Origin: Burkholderia sp. Nafp2/4-1b | GTDB taxonomy: Bacteria; Pseudomonadota; Gammaproteobacteria; Burkholderiales; Burkholderiaceae | NCBI RefSeq assembly: GCF_003635165.1 | Contig: NZ_ML058616.1 | Location: 411,092-475,091 of the forward strand | DNA length: 64,000 nucleotides | Reading direction: 5' to 3' | Part shown: piece by piece, positions 1 to 8,323 of the stretch | How positions within the stretch are numbered: position 1 is the stretch's first letter | How the letters are laid out: every line of letters starts with the position of its first letter | Program-made: the position numbers and the translations under genes | Notes under the pieces: model-generated | What the model saw: only the letters and a program-made list of their open reading frames with translations | What the model was told of the DNA's origin: nothing | Database searches by the model: none

Positions 1-36
1 CACGGCAATCTTCGACCCTTACTGGCACGACATCCG

Positions 37-1425
37 ATGCGACCCTTCTGGATCGAACAAGCGCTGTTCAATGACGGCGATCTCGCACCCGCGCTGCAGG
101 GCGCGACCCAGGCCGACGTCTGTATCGTCGGCGGCGGCTTCACCGGGCTCTGGACCGCGATCCAGGCGAAACAGCAGAACCCGGCGCTCGACATCGCGAT
201 ACTCGAGGCCGACCTGTGCGGCGCCGGCGCGAGCGGACGCAACGGCGGCTGCCTGCTCACGTGGTCCGCGAAATTCCTGACGCTGCGCCGCCTGTTCGGC
301 GAAGCGGAGGCGATCCGGCTCGTGAAGGCGTCGGAAGCGGCGGTCCAGCACATCGCCGACTTCTGCCGCGCGCATCGCATCGATGCCGAGTTGCGGCTCG
401 ACGGCACGCTGTACACCGCGACGTCGCGCGCGCAGGTCGGCACGCTCGCGCCGGTGCTCGACGCGCTCGCCGCGTGCGGCATCCACAGCTACGAGCCGCT
501 GCCGGCCGCCGAAGTCGTACGCCGTTCGGGCTCCACCCGCAATCTCGACGGCGTGTACTCGCCGATCGCCGCGACCGTGCATCCGGGCAAGCTCGTGCGC
601 GGGCTGCGCCGCGTCGCGCTCGACATGGGAATCCGGATCTACGAGCGCACCCCGCTCGTCGACTTCACGCCGGGTCAGCCGGCCGTCGTGCAAACGCCCT
701 CCGGCAGCGTGCGCGCAGGCAAGCTGGTATTCGCGATCAACGCGTGGATGGCGAGCCGCTTTCCGCAGTTCGAGCGCACGATCGCGGTCGTGTCGAGCGA
801 CATGGTCATCACCGAGAAATGCCCGGCGCTGCTGGAAAGGACGGGGCTCGTCGATGGCGTATCGGTGCTCGATTCGCGGATCTTCGTGTACTACTACCGC
901 ACGACCGCCGACGGCCGGCTGATGCTCGGCAAGGGCGGCAACACGTTCTCGTGGCGCAGCCGCATCGCACCGGTGTTCGACCGGCGCTCGCCGTACGAGG
1001 CGCAGCTCACGCAGAGCCTGCGCGAGTTCTTCCCGTCGCTCGCGGGCGTGCCGGTCACCGCGAGCTGGAACGGCCCGTCGGACCGATCGGTGACGGGCTT
1101 CCCGTTCTTCGGCCGCCTCGACGACGCGCCGAACGTGTTCTACGGCTTCGGCTATTCAGGCAACGGCGTCGGGCCGACCTACATGGGCGGGCAGATTTTG
1201 TCGTCGCTGGTGCTCGGCCTCGACAACGCATGGACACGCAGCCCGATCGTACGCGGCCCGCTCGGCCATTTCCCGCCGGAGCCGATCCGCTATGTCGGCG
1301 CGCACGTCGTGCGCAATGCGATCCGCCGCAAGGAGCGTGCGGAAGACGAGAGCCGGCGGCCGGCTATGGTCGACACGTGGCTCGCTAAATTCGCGAGCGC
1401 GGCGGGCAAGGCCGACAAGGCGTGA
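37..1425 (+). CDS. FAD-dependent amine oxidoreductase (DAO family), aminophosphonate oxidoreductase-like
   Basis: A 462-residue flavoenzyme of the D-amino-acid oxidase fold, expected to oxidise an amine or amino-acid-like substrate in the cytoplasm using FAD. The dinucleotide-binding GGGFTG is at residues 32-37, followed by an acidic residue near 57 and the GASGRNGG stretch at 64-71 typical of DAO-family enzymes. The C-terminal part has the usual GYSGNGVG flavin-contact segment. Its length and N-terminal pattern match my memory of the family called putative aminophosphonate oxidoreductase. The LysR gene at 4847 looks like the regulator type linked to aminoethylphosphonate catabolism, which supports that reading. 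The exact substrate is an inference. Only 36 bases lie upstream, so the start is the first ATG available and any operon partner to the left is unseen. Confidence 0.8.
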   Translation: MRPFWIEQALFNDGDLAPALQGATQADVCIVGGGFTGLWTAIQAKQQNPALDIAILEADLCGAGASGRNGGCLLTWSAKFLTLRRLFGEAEAIRLVKASEAAVQHIADFCRAHRIDAELRLDGTLYTATSRAQVGTLAPVLDALAACGIHSYEPLPAAEVVRRSGSTRNLDGVYSPIAATVHPGKLVRGLRRVALDMGIRIYERTPLVDFTPGQPAVVQTPSGSVRAGKLVFAINAWMASRFPQFERTIAVVSSDMVITEKCPALLERTGLVDGVSVLDSRIFVYYYRTTADGRLMLGKGGNTFSWRSRIAPVFDRRSPYEAQLTQSLREFFPSLAGVPVTASWNGPSDRSVTGFPFFGRLDDAPNVFYGFGYSGNGVGPTYMGGQILSSLVLGLDNAWTRSPIVRGPLGHFPPEPIRYVGAHVVRNAIRRKERAEDESRRPAMVDTWLAKFASAAGKADKA

Positions 1426-1476
1426 CGCCGCATAGACGTAACGACGCGCCGATGCGATGACGTGACGCGCAATGCA

Positions 1477-1502
1477 AAAGGGACGCTGCGAAGCGTCCCT
1501 TT
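1477..1502. terminator. Bidirectional intrinsic terminator between convergent genes
   Basis: An 11-bp perfect stem (1477-1487 with 1492-1502) closed by a four-base loop. It has an A-run on the left and a T-run on the right, so it can terminate both the oxidoreductase gene reading right and the GntR gene reading left. Confidence 0.8.
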
Positions 1503-1532
1503 GCTGTTGCCGCGGCGGCCCGTGCAGCGGCG

Positions 1533-2261
1533 TTACACGCGCTCGGCTTTCTCCCGCGCTGCCTTGCCCGTCCCGGGCAGCCCCTGCTCGTGCGTGCGGC
1601 GCATCCGCGCGAGGCCGTGCGCGACGTGCTCGCGCACGAGCGCGACGGCCTTCTCCTCGTCGCCGCTCGCAAGCGCCTGCACGATCTTGTCGTGCTCGGC
1701 CGCCGACACCGCGATCGCATCCTCCTCGGCCTCGATCGCGGCCTGGCGCAGCAGCCCGAGCTGGCGCACGAGCCGGCGATAGGTATCGGTGAGGTGCGTA
1801 TTGCCGACGCCGACCACCATCGCGTCGTGGAACTGCACGTTCAGCTCGGTGTAGCGCGTGACGTCGCGCGTCTTCGCCGCATCCTTCATCGACTGGATGA
1901 TGCCCTTCAGCACCTTCAGCGTGTCGGGCGAAATGCGCTTCGCGAGCGCGCGTGCGACCGACTCGTCGAGCATTGCGCGCACTTCGTAGATTTCCTCGGC
2001 CTCGCGCAGCGGCACGACGCGCACCGTCACGCCGCGGTTCTTCTCGTTGCGCAGCAGACCGGCCTGCTCGAGCGCGCGAAATGCCTCGCGCACGGGGCCG
2101 CGCGACACGTTCAGCCTGGTCGCGATGTCGACTTCGTTGAGCTTTTCGCCCGGCGCGTATTCGCCGGATACGATCGCGCGCTCGAGCATGTCCTGGACAA
2201 TCATCGCGAGCGACTGGCTTTGCAGGAGTTCGATGGCGTTGAGCGCGTTCGGGGCAGTCAT
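1533..2261 (-). CDS. GntR-family transcriptional regulator, FadR/FCD subfamily
   Basis: A 242-residue DNA-binding regulator. Residues about 30-85 form the winged helix-turn-helix, with the GntR signature segment around LNVSRGPVREAFRALE. The C-terminal half is an all-helical FCD ligand-binding domain carrying the spaced histidines and acidic residues (the FHDA region and a late EHV) that hold a metal in this family. Such proteins usually repress catabolic genes for acids or amino compounds. It is convergent with the FAD oxidoreductase and may control it, but the ligand is unknown. The upstream stretch 2262-2340 is comparatively AT-rich and is where its own promoter and operator should lie. Confidence 0.85.
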   Translation of the reverse strand: MTAPNALNAIELLQSQSLAMIVQDMLERAIVSGEYAPGEKLNEVDIATRLNVSRGPVREAFRALEQAGLLRNEKNRGVTVRVVPLREAEEIYEVRAMLDESVARALAKRISPDTLKVLKGIIQSMKDAAKTRDVTRYTELNVQFHDAMVVGVGNTHLTDTYRRLVRQLGLLRQAAIEAEEDAIAVSAAEHDKIVQALASGDEEKAVALVREHVAHGLARMRRTHEQGLPGTGKAAREKAERV

Positions 2262-2364
2262 GGTCGGGCAGGCAGCGAAGCCGCGGTGAAAACGAGGGCG
2301 CCATATCGGCGAATGATCGTTATATACCCTCGGCCCGACACATTGTCAACAGTTTTCAGTTTCC

Positions 2365-2393
2365 AAAAACCCGTTCCACGTGCGTGAAACGGG
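2365..2393 (-). terminator. Intrinsic terminator of the phospholipase C gene
   Basis: Read on the minus strand, an 11-bp stem with one mismatch (2393-2383 with 2380-2370) and a two-base gap is followed directly by five T. It lies 53 bases past the plc stop codon. A second stem with perfect 11-bp arms (2395-2405 and 2423-2433) stands between the stop and this terminator. Confidence 0.7.
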
Positions 2394-2445
2394 GCGTCGT
2401 GCGGCCCGCATGAGCACACCGTGCCGCACGACGCGAGCCGGTTCG

Positions 2446-4617
2446 TCAGGCCGTCTGCTTCACCGGCCCCGGGTCGCTCTGGCTCGGCCGGCCCGTCTCA
2501 ACGTGGCCCGCGAAGCGCCGCACGACCTTGTCGTCGCCGCCGCGCAGCGTCGTCGCGGTGAGCGTCAGATCGTACCAGCCGTGGCTCGACGACAGCTCGA
2601 AGTGATCCTCGACGCGTTCGCCCGGCTCCAGCGTGTAGGTGCGTGCCTGCGCATGGCTGTACGCGTTGTCGACGACCACGCGGCAGGTTGCCCGGCCGCT
2701 GTTGCGCAGCTGCAGGTACACGTGGCGGTTGCGCACGTCGTAGCCGATCTTCGCTTCGGGGTTCGCGTGGCGGCCGTCCGCGGCCAGCCGCGTGTTGCCC
2801 TGGAATTCGCACAGATAGCCGTTCGGGCCATAGGCGGCGAGATGGTAGTCGCCGCGCGCGGCCGACGTGCTCCACGTATCGGCGAAGCGGTCGTGCGAGG
2901 CGACTGCGTAGCGGCGCGGCGGCGTCGCCGGATTGCGGCGGTCGTACACGTAGAACGCGGCGCCCGCGTCGCCCGAGTTCGCGAAATCGAGCGACACGCT
3001 GTCGTCGCGGCCGTTCACGCGGGCATGCACGAACAGCTCGTACGGCAGCGCGCGCGCCGGACGCGTGCCCGGCTCCTGCGCCGGCATCGACTGCTGCGCG
3101 GGCACCTGATACGCGTGGCCGGCCGTCTGGATGTGCTGCGGCACCGTGAAGCTCACCGTGCGCGTATCGGGCCGCGCGGAGAAATCGAACGCCGACGTAA
3201 GGTCGCCGCAGATGGACCGGCGCCACGCACTGATGTTCGGCTCCTGCACGCCGAAGCGCGCTTCGAGGAAACGCAGCACCGACGTGTGGTCGAACGTCTC
3301 CGAGCAGACCCAGCCGCCCTTCGTCCACGGCGAGATGATGATCAGCGGCACGCGCGGCCCGAGGCCGATCGGCTGGATGCCGCCCGGGTCCGCGCCCGGC
3401 ACCAGCGGGCTCATCTCGCCCGGGTACTTGTTCAGGTCGAGCAGTTCGTCGCCCAGGTTCGACAGCAGGTTCGACGACACGATGCCCTGCCCGCCCACGC
3501 CGCTCGTGACCGGCGGCACCGGCGGCACGACGTGGTCGAACAGCCCGTCGTTCTCGTCGTAGTTGAGGATGAACACCGTCTTCGCCCATACCTCCGGGTT
3601 CGACGTCAGCGCTTCGAGCACCATGTTGATGTAGAACGCGCCGTCGGTCGGCGACGCCTGCGGGTGCTCGCTGTACTTGTACGGCGACACGATCCACGAC
3701 ACCTGCGGCAGGCGGTTCGCCTGCACGTCGGCCTTCAACTCGGCGAGCGTGTGGTCCGACGCACCCTTGTCGACCAGCGGGCCGCTCGCGCCTTCCTTCA
3801 CCTGGAAGCGCTTGAAGAACATCAGCGAGTTGTCGGTGTAGTTGTCGGTCGGGTCGCCCGGGATGCCGGTGCCGCCCTGGTACACCTTCCAGCTGATCTT
3901 CGCGTTCTCGAGGCGTTCCGCGTAGGTCGTCCACGTGTAGCCGTTCACGTCGTCGCGCTCGCCGATGCCCGGCCCGTTCGGCGGGTTGCCGTAGATGTTG
4001 CGCGGGTCGATCGTGCCGGTCCACAGATAGATGCGGTTCGGCGCCGTGTCGGCGTGCGCGGAGCAGAAGTACGAATCGCAGATCGTGAACGCGTCGGCGA
4101 GCGCGTAGTGGTACGTGAGGTCCTGGCGCTTCAGGTAGCCCATCGTCAGCACGTCCTGCTTCTGGTTCACCCACTGGTCCCACTGGCCGTTGTTCCAGGA
4201 CAGGTGGCCGCTGCTCCAGCCGTGGTTGGTGCCGGGCTGGAATTCGGTCGTCTGCTTCGGATCGAGGTAGAACGGCAGCACGTACGGCGCGGCCGGGTCG
4301 AGCCCGCGCGAATGGTAGTTCTTCGTGAACACCGATGCCGGCGGCTGCTGCCACACCGGCGCGCCGCTCGGCAGCAGGTGCGGGCGCGGGTCGTTGAAGC
4401 CGCGCACGCCGCGCAGCCCGCCGAAGTAGTGGTCGAACGAGCGGTTTTCCTGCATGAAGATCACGACGTGTTCGACGTCGCGGATCGTGCCGGTGCGATA
4501 CGCGGCCGGCATCGCGAGGGCCTTGCGGATCGCCGGCGGAAAGCCGGCATAGGCGGCCATCGCGCCGGCCGACTGGGCGGCGAGGCGCAGGAAATCGCGT
4601 CGATTGGTGGCGGACAT
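2446..4617 (-). CDS. Phosphocholine-specific phospholipase C, Tat-exported
   Basis: A secreted phosphoesterase that hydrolyses phosphatidylcholine-type lipids. From the chosen ATG at 4617 the protein is 723 residues and opens with a twin-arginine signal (RRDFLRLA near residues 5-12, then an alanine-rich hydrophobic stretch), so it should cross the inner membrane folded. The phosphoesterase domain follows, with the family motif ENRSFDHYFG around residue 60. Two C-terminal beta-rich repeats typical of bacterial phospholipase C (DUF756 type) occupy about the last 200 residues. A longer reading frame reaches back to 4698, but that extension would bury the Tat signal. A lone gene with its own terminator. 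In Burkholderia such enzymes supply phosphate and choline and can contribute to host damage. This copy could be either the haemolytic or the non-haemolytic type. Confidence 0.9.
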   Translation of the reverse strand: MSATNRRDFLRLAAQSAGAMAAYAGFPPAIRKALAMPAAYRTGTIRDVEHVVIFMQENRSFDHYFGGLRGVRGFNDPRPHLLPSGAPVWQQPPASVFTKNYHSRGLDPAAPYVLPFYLDPKQTTEFQPGTNHGWSSGHLSWNNGQWDQWVNQKQDVLTMGYLKRQDLTYHYALADAFTICDSYFCSAHADTAPNRIYLWTGTIDPRNIYGNPPNGPGIGERDDVNGYTWTTYAERLENAKISWKVYQGGTGIPGDPTDNYTDNSLMFFKRFQVKEGASGPLVDKGASDHTLAELKADVQANRLPQVSWIVSPYKYSEHPQASPTDGAFYINMVLEALTSNPEVWAKTVFILNYDENDGLFDHVVPPVPPVTSGVGGQGIVSSNLLSNLGDELLDLNKYPGEMSPLVPGADPGGIQPIGLGPRVPLIIISPWTKGGWVCSETFDHTSVLRFLEARFGVQEPNISAWRRSICGDLTSAFDFSARPDTRTVSFTVPQHIQTAGHAYQVPAQQSMPAQEPGTRPARALPYELFVHARVNGRDDSVSLDFANSGDAGAAFYVYDRRNPATPPRRYAVASHDRFADTWSTSAARGDYHLAAYGPNGYLCEFQGNTRLAADGRHANPEAKIGYDVRNRHVYLQLRNSGRATCRVVVDNAYSHAQARTYTLEPGERVEDHFELSSSHGWYDLTLTATTLRGGDDKVVRRFAGHVETGRPSQSDPGPVKQTA

Positions 4618-4846
4618 GAAGAGGATCCTGTGGGTCGATGAGGGTGGCGCCGGTCGAGCGGGGCCGGCGGTCGGTGGGTTGCCGTTATTACTCCGCATCG
4701 GCGTGTCCCCACCGTGACCGGTTCCAGCAGGTTTCTTGCGCTCACCCCCAGCTTTTTTTCGAAGCGGCGCACGCAGCGCCCTTCATCCGGCCGACACATG
4801 CATACGCTACGCTGACGCGCGATGAAGAGGGGGGAGAAGCCGAGCC

Positions 4847-5776
4847 GTGTTCGATCAGCTGAAGGCGTTCCACGCGACCGTCCGGCAGGGCAGCATCACG
4901 CGCGCCGCGCGCCACCTGGGCGTGAGCCAGCCGACGATTGCCGCGCAGATCCGGCAGGTCGAGCAGCTGTACGGCGTCGAGCTGTTCTACCGCAGCGGCC
5001 GCAAGCTCGAGGTCACCGAGACCGGGATCGAGCTGCTGCCGCTCGTCGAGAAGATGATCGCGCTCGAGGCGCAGGCCGACATCATGCTGCGCAACGTCGG
5101 CGGCCTGTTCGAAGGGCACCTGCGGATCGGCGCGACGGGGCCCTACTACATCATGGACGCCGTCGGCCGCTTCTCGCATGCGCATCCGTCGATCGCGCTC
5201 ACGTGCCGGATCGGCAATTCCGAGGAAATCCTGCAGGCGCTGCAGGAGTTCCGCATCGACCTCGCGGTGTCGTCGCAGCGCAATGATGCGGACGGCCTCG
5301 AGCGCAAGGTGATCTCGACCGATCCGCTCGTGCTCGTCGTGCACCGCGATCATCCGCTCGCGCGCTTCGACGCGATCGCCGCCGCGCAGCTCGCCGACGT
5401 GCGGCTCCTGATCCGCGAGGAAGGGTCGGTCACGCGCCGCTGCACGGAGACGATCCTCGCGGCGGCCGGCGTCGCGGCCACGTCGGTCGCCGAAATCGGC
5501 AGCCGCGAAGCGATCCGCGAGGCGATCCTGCACGGCGTGGGCGGGAGCCTCTTTCCACGCGGCGAGGCCGAGCGCCATCCGGACCTGCGGGTCGTCGCGC
5601 TGCGCGGCGTCGACACGACGATCGACGAATACGTGTACTACCTGAAGGCGCGCCGCCACAGCCCCGCGATCGATGCGTTCCTCGCGTGCATCCTGCCAGC
5701 GCAGCAGGCGGCGGGCGAAGTGGCGCGTGCAACCGCGACCGCGACTGGCGCCACGTCGCCGGTGAACGCGCGCTGA
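4847..5776 (+). CDS. LysR-family regulator, aminoethylphosphonate-catabolism type
   Basis: A 309-residue LysR-type regulator with an N-terminal winged helix-turn-helix (residues 1-62, including SITRAARHLGVSQPTIAAQI) and a periplasmic-binding-protein-like effector domain from about residue 90. The start is a GTG at 4847 preceded by a purine-rich GGGGGAG ribosome site. Several effector-domain stretches (IGATGPYY, RIGNSEEIL, EIGSREAIREAI) match what I recall of the LysR group associated with 2-aminoethylphosphonate breakdown. That would tie it to the oxidoreductase at 37. It is divergent from plc, so the 230-base gap may also hold plc control sites. Membership of the LysR family is certain; the effector is inferred. 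Confidence 0.85.
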   Translation: MFDQLKAFHATVRQGSITRAARHLGVSQPTIAAQIRQVEQLYGVELFYRSGRKLEVTETGIELLPLVEKMIALEAQADIMLRNVGGLFEGHLRIGATGPYYIMDAVGRFSHAHPSIALTCRIGNSEEILQALQEFRIDLAVSSQRNDADGLERKVISTDPLVLVVHRDHPLARFDAIAAAQLADVRLLIREEGSVTRRCTETILAAAGVAATSVAEIGSREAIREAILHGVGGSLFPRGEAERHPDLRVVALRGVDTTIDEYVYYLKARRHSPAIDAFLACILPAQQAAGEVARATATATGATSPVNAR

Positions 5777-5828
5777 GCCGCCGAGCGTTCAGCGGTTTCG
5801 CTGTTGCTGCCCGCCGCCCCACCCGAGT

Positions 5829-7469
5829 TCACTTCGGCAGCGCGGGAATCATCCACGTCAACACGTGCTGCTGCAGGAACACGAGCACGCCGAGCAGCAG
5901 CGTGAGGATCACGCTGTGCCAGAACGTGCGCGCGAACACGACGCCTTCCTGCCCCTTCAGGTCGGTCGTCGACACGCCCGTCGCGATGTTCTGCGGCGAG
6001 ATCATCTTGCCCATCACGCCGCCCGACGAGTTGGTCGCGGCCATCAGCACCGGATCGAAGCCGAGCTGCCGGGCGGCCACGACCTGCAGGTTGCCGAACA
6101 GCGCATTGCCGGACGTGTCGCTGCCGGACAGGAACACCGCGATCCAGCCGAGCGACGCCGACACGAGCGGAAACAGCGCGCCGGTCGACGCGACGCCGGT
6201 GCCGAGCGTGTAGCTGATCCCCGAGTAGTTCAGCAGGTACGCGAGCCCGACGATCATCATCACCGTGACGATCGCGATCCACGTCTGCCGCCACGTCTTG
6301 ACCACGCATTCGAAGAACGCGCCGATGCCGGTGCGCGTCAGCACGGCCGTGATGATCGCCGACACGAGGATCGCGGTGCCGGTGCCGAGCGGCTGGAAGT
6401 CCCAGATCGCTGCATACGGCTTGTGATACAGCGACACGAACACCGTGTTGTGCAGGCCCGGCCACTTGATCTTCACGTCGCCGATCGCCGCGATGTTCGC
6501 GTGCACCCAGACGATCACGATCACCGACACGACGATCCACGGCAGCCAGCCGCCGAAACCCGCGCGCGCGGCGCCGGCCGTCGCAGGCACGCTGCGCGTG
6601 AGCGCGAATTCCGGATCGGGCTGCGGCTTCCACATCTGCAGGAAGCCGATCGTGACGATCAGCGACGTGAGCGACGACAGCACGTCGGTGAGCTGGTAGC
6701 CGAGGAAGTTCGACGTGACGAACTGCGCGATCGCGAAGCTGCCGCCCGACACGAGCAGCGCGGGCCACAACTTCGCGATCGAGCGCAGGCCGCCGTACGT
6801 GCCGACCACGTAGAACGGCAGCAGCAGCGCGAAGAACGGCAGTTGCCGGCCGACCATCGCGCCGAGCGTCGCGGGAGGCAGCGACGTGACCGCGCCGAGC
6901 ACGGTGATCGGCACGCCGAGCGCGCCGAACGCGACCGGCGCTGTGTTGAACAGCAGCGTGTAGGTCAGCGCTTCGAGCGCGGGGAAGCCGAGCGCGATCA
7001 GGAGCGCGCTGGTGATCGCGACCGGCGTGCCGAACCCGGAGATCCCTTCGAGCAGACAGCCGAACGAGAACGCGACGACGAGGAGCACGAGGCGGCGGTC
7101 GTCGGGCAGGTTGTCGAGCATCCACTGCCGGAACTGGTCGAAGCGGCCCGACTTCACCGCGATGTTGTACAGCAGCAAGGCGTTGAACACGATCCACATC
7201 ACCGGCACGACCGCGAGCGCCATGCCGGCGCCGACCGCGTCGAATGCGAGGCCGGCCGGCATGCCCCACGCGCCGATCGCGACCGCGAGGCCGGCGACGA
7301 GACCGGCCAGCGACGCCTGCCACGCCGGCCGGCGCAGCACGCCGAGCGCGATCAGCGCGACCGCGATCGGGATCACGGCGACGAGGAACGACAGCAAGAG
7401 CGAGTTGGCGACGGGCGTCAACGGCTGCGCGAACAGGATGCCGGGCGGCAGGGCTGCGGTGGGATTCAT
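5829..7469 (-). CDS. lctP: L-lactate permease
   Basis: A 546-residue, very hydrophobic inner-membrane protein with about a dozen or more membrane segments, of the lactate permease family (LctP/LldP), which imports L-lactate and often D-lactate or glycolate with protons. Conserved family stretches are visible, such as CLLEGISGFGTPVAI near residue 160 and FNTAPVAFGALG near 195. Its length equals that of characterised members. No lactate dehydrogenase gene is adjacent, so it is probably controlled alone. It converges with the LysR gene across a 52-base gap without an obvious terminator. Confidence 0.9.
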   Translation of the reverse strand: MNPTAALPPGILFAQPLTPVANSLLLSFLVAVIPIAVALIALGVLRRPAWQASLAGLVAGLAVAIGAWGMPAGLAFDAVGAGMALAVVPVMWIVFNALLLYNIAVKSGRFDQFRQWMLDNLPDDRRLVLLVVAFSFGCLLEGISGFGTPVAITSALLIALGFPALEALTYTLLFNTAPVAFGALGVPITVLGAVTSLPPATLGAMVGRQLPFFALLLPFYVVGTYGGLRSIAKLWPALLVSGGSFAIAQFVTSNFLGYQLTDVLSSLTSLIVTIGFLQMWKPQPDPEFALTRSVPATAGAARAGFGGWLPWIVVSVIVIVWVHANIAAIGDVKIKWPGLHNTVFVSLYHKPYAAIWDFQPLGTGTAILVSAIITAVLTRTGIGAFFECVVKTWRQTWIAIVTVMMIVGLAYLLNYSGISYTLGTGVASTGALFPLVSASLGWIAVFLSGSDTSGNALFGNLQVVAARQLGFDPVLMAATNSSGGVMGKMISPQNIATGVSTTDLKGQEGVVFARTFWHSVILTLLLGVLVFLQQHVLTWMIPALPK

Positions 7470-7906
7470 CGTGTGTCGTGTCTCCGTTGTGGATCGGAGT
7501 CGGCGCTTCGGCGCTTGCCCGGTCTCGTATCAAACGTGCGTTCCACGGCGGCAAGGATCGGGCCGACGCTTGCGCATGCAACCATGCGGCAGCGCCGACC
7601 GATCGGTCGCTTAAAAAAGGTTAGGAGGCGCATCGCGCTTTCACAAGGAGGGCAAGCCCGATGCGCGCGTCGTCGATACAACGCCTCCGCCGCACGTTGA
7701 ACGGCAACAGGCGGCCGGCTGGCGCGCACGCCAGGAAAGGCGCAGGTGCAGGTGAGGTGCAATGTTGCGCAGCAGGCAAAGGTGACTGACGGCGAGCGGG
7801 GTGTTTCGTCTGGCGGCCGAAGCCTAGACTGCCTGCATCGATTCCGCCCGCGGCGACACAGACGCAAACGCAGACGCGGCGCCGGAAACCTCACGGAGCA
7901 CACACG
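7470..7906. other. Intergenic stretch without a supported gene
   Basis: This 437-base gap separates divergent lctP and the DUF4148 gene, so it should hold both promoters. A TAGACT -10-like hexamer lies near 7831. A 42-codon frame at 7661-7789 sits behind a strong AAGGAGG, but its composition is unremarkable and I do not call it. Confidence 0.4.
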
Positions 7907-8218
7907 ATGAAAACCATGAAACTTGCGGCCTGCACGTTACTGCTGATCGGCTCGGCCGTCGCCGCCCAGGCCCACGCCGCGTCGACGCTGACGCGTGCGG
8001 ACGTTCGCCAGGAACTCGTGGAATTGCAGGCTGCCGGCTACCGGGCCAGCCTCGCCAGTAGTCCCGACTTTCCGCAGAACATGCAGGCAATCATGCAGCG
8101 TGCCGCACAGACACGCGGCGACGCGGCCGGCTACGGCAGCGATGGCCATGCAAACGGGGAATCGGGCAAGCCGGCGTTGCCGCACGCGGTCGATCGCGAC
8201 ACGTACGCGCATCACTGA
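7907..8218 (+). CDS. DUF4148-type small secreted protein
   Basis: A 103-residue exported protein. Residues 1-26 form a standard Sec signal ending in an alanine-rich cleavage region (AQAHA). The mature part has the LTRADVRQELVELQAAGY pattern that defines DUF4148, a family abundant in Burkholderia and relatives, then a glycine/histidine-rich tail. The function of the family is unknown; members are small periplasmic proteins often tied to stress responses. A single gene. Confidence 0.85.
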   Translation: MKTMKLAACTLLLIGSAVAAQAHAASTLTRADVRQELVELQAAGYRASLASSPDFPQNMQAIMQRAAQTRGDAAGYGSDGHANGESGKPALPHAVDRDTYAHH

Positions 8219-8323
8219 AGGACATCACTGAAGCGGGTGAAACCGGCGCCGCGCGCGTGAACGCGCGACGATCCGTCCCGCAGCCGGCATGCCCGCCGCG
8301 CGCCGCGCAGCGGGCGGCGGCGA

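Noticed and set aside
2370..2393. A parS-like imperfect palindrome resembling the GTTTCACGTGAAAC type, in an origin-proximal position
   Set aside because: On the minus strand it forms a stem followed directly by five T just after the plc stop, so an intrinsic terminator explains it better. The central spacing also differs from parS.
2380..4641. A long plus-strand open frame opposite plc
   Set aside because: High G+C makes long shadow frames. Its histidine/arginine/valine-rich translation is meaningless, while the opposite strand is a clear phospholipase C.
7661..7789. 42-codon frame behind AAGGAGG between lctP and the DUF4148 gene
   Set aside because: Low-complexity arginine/alanine/glycine composition and no recognisable pattern; not enough to call a gene despite the ribosome site.
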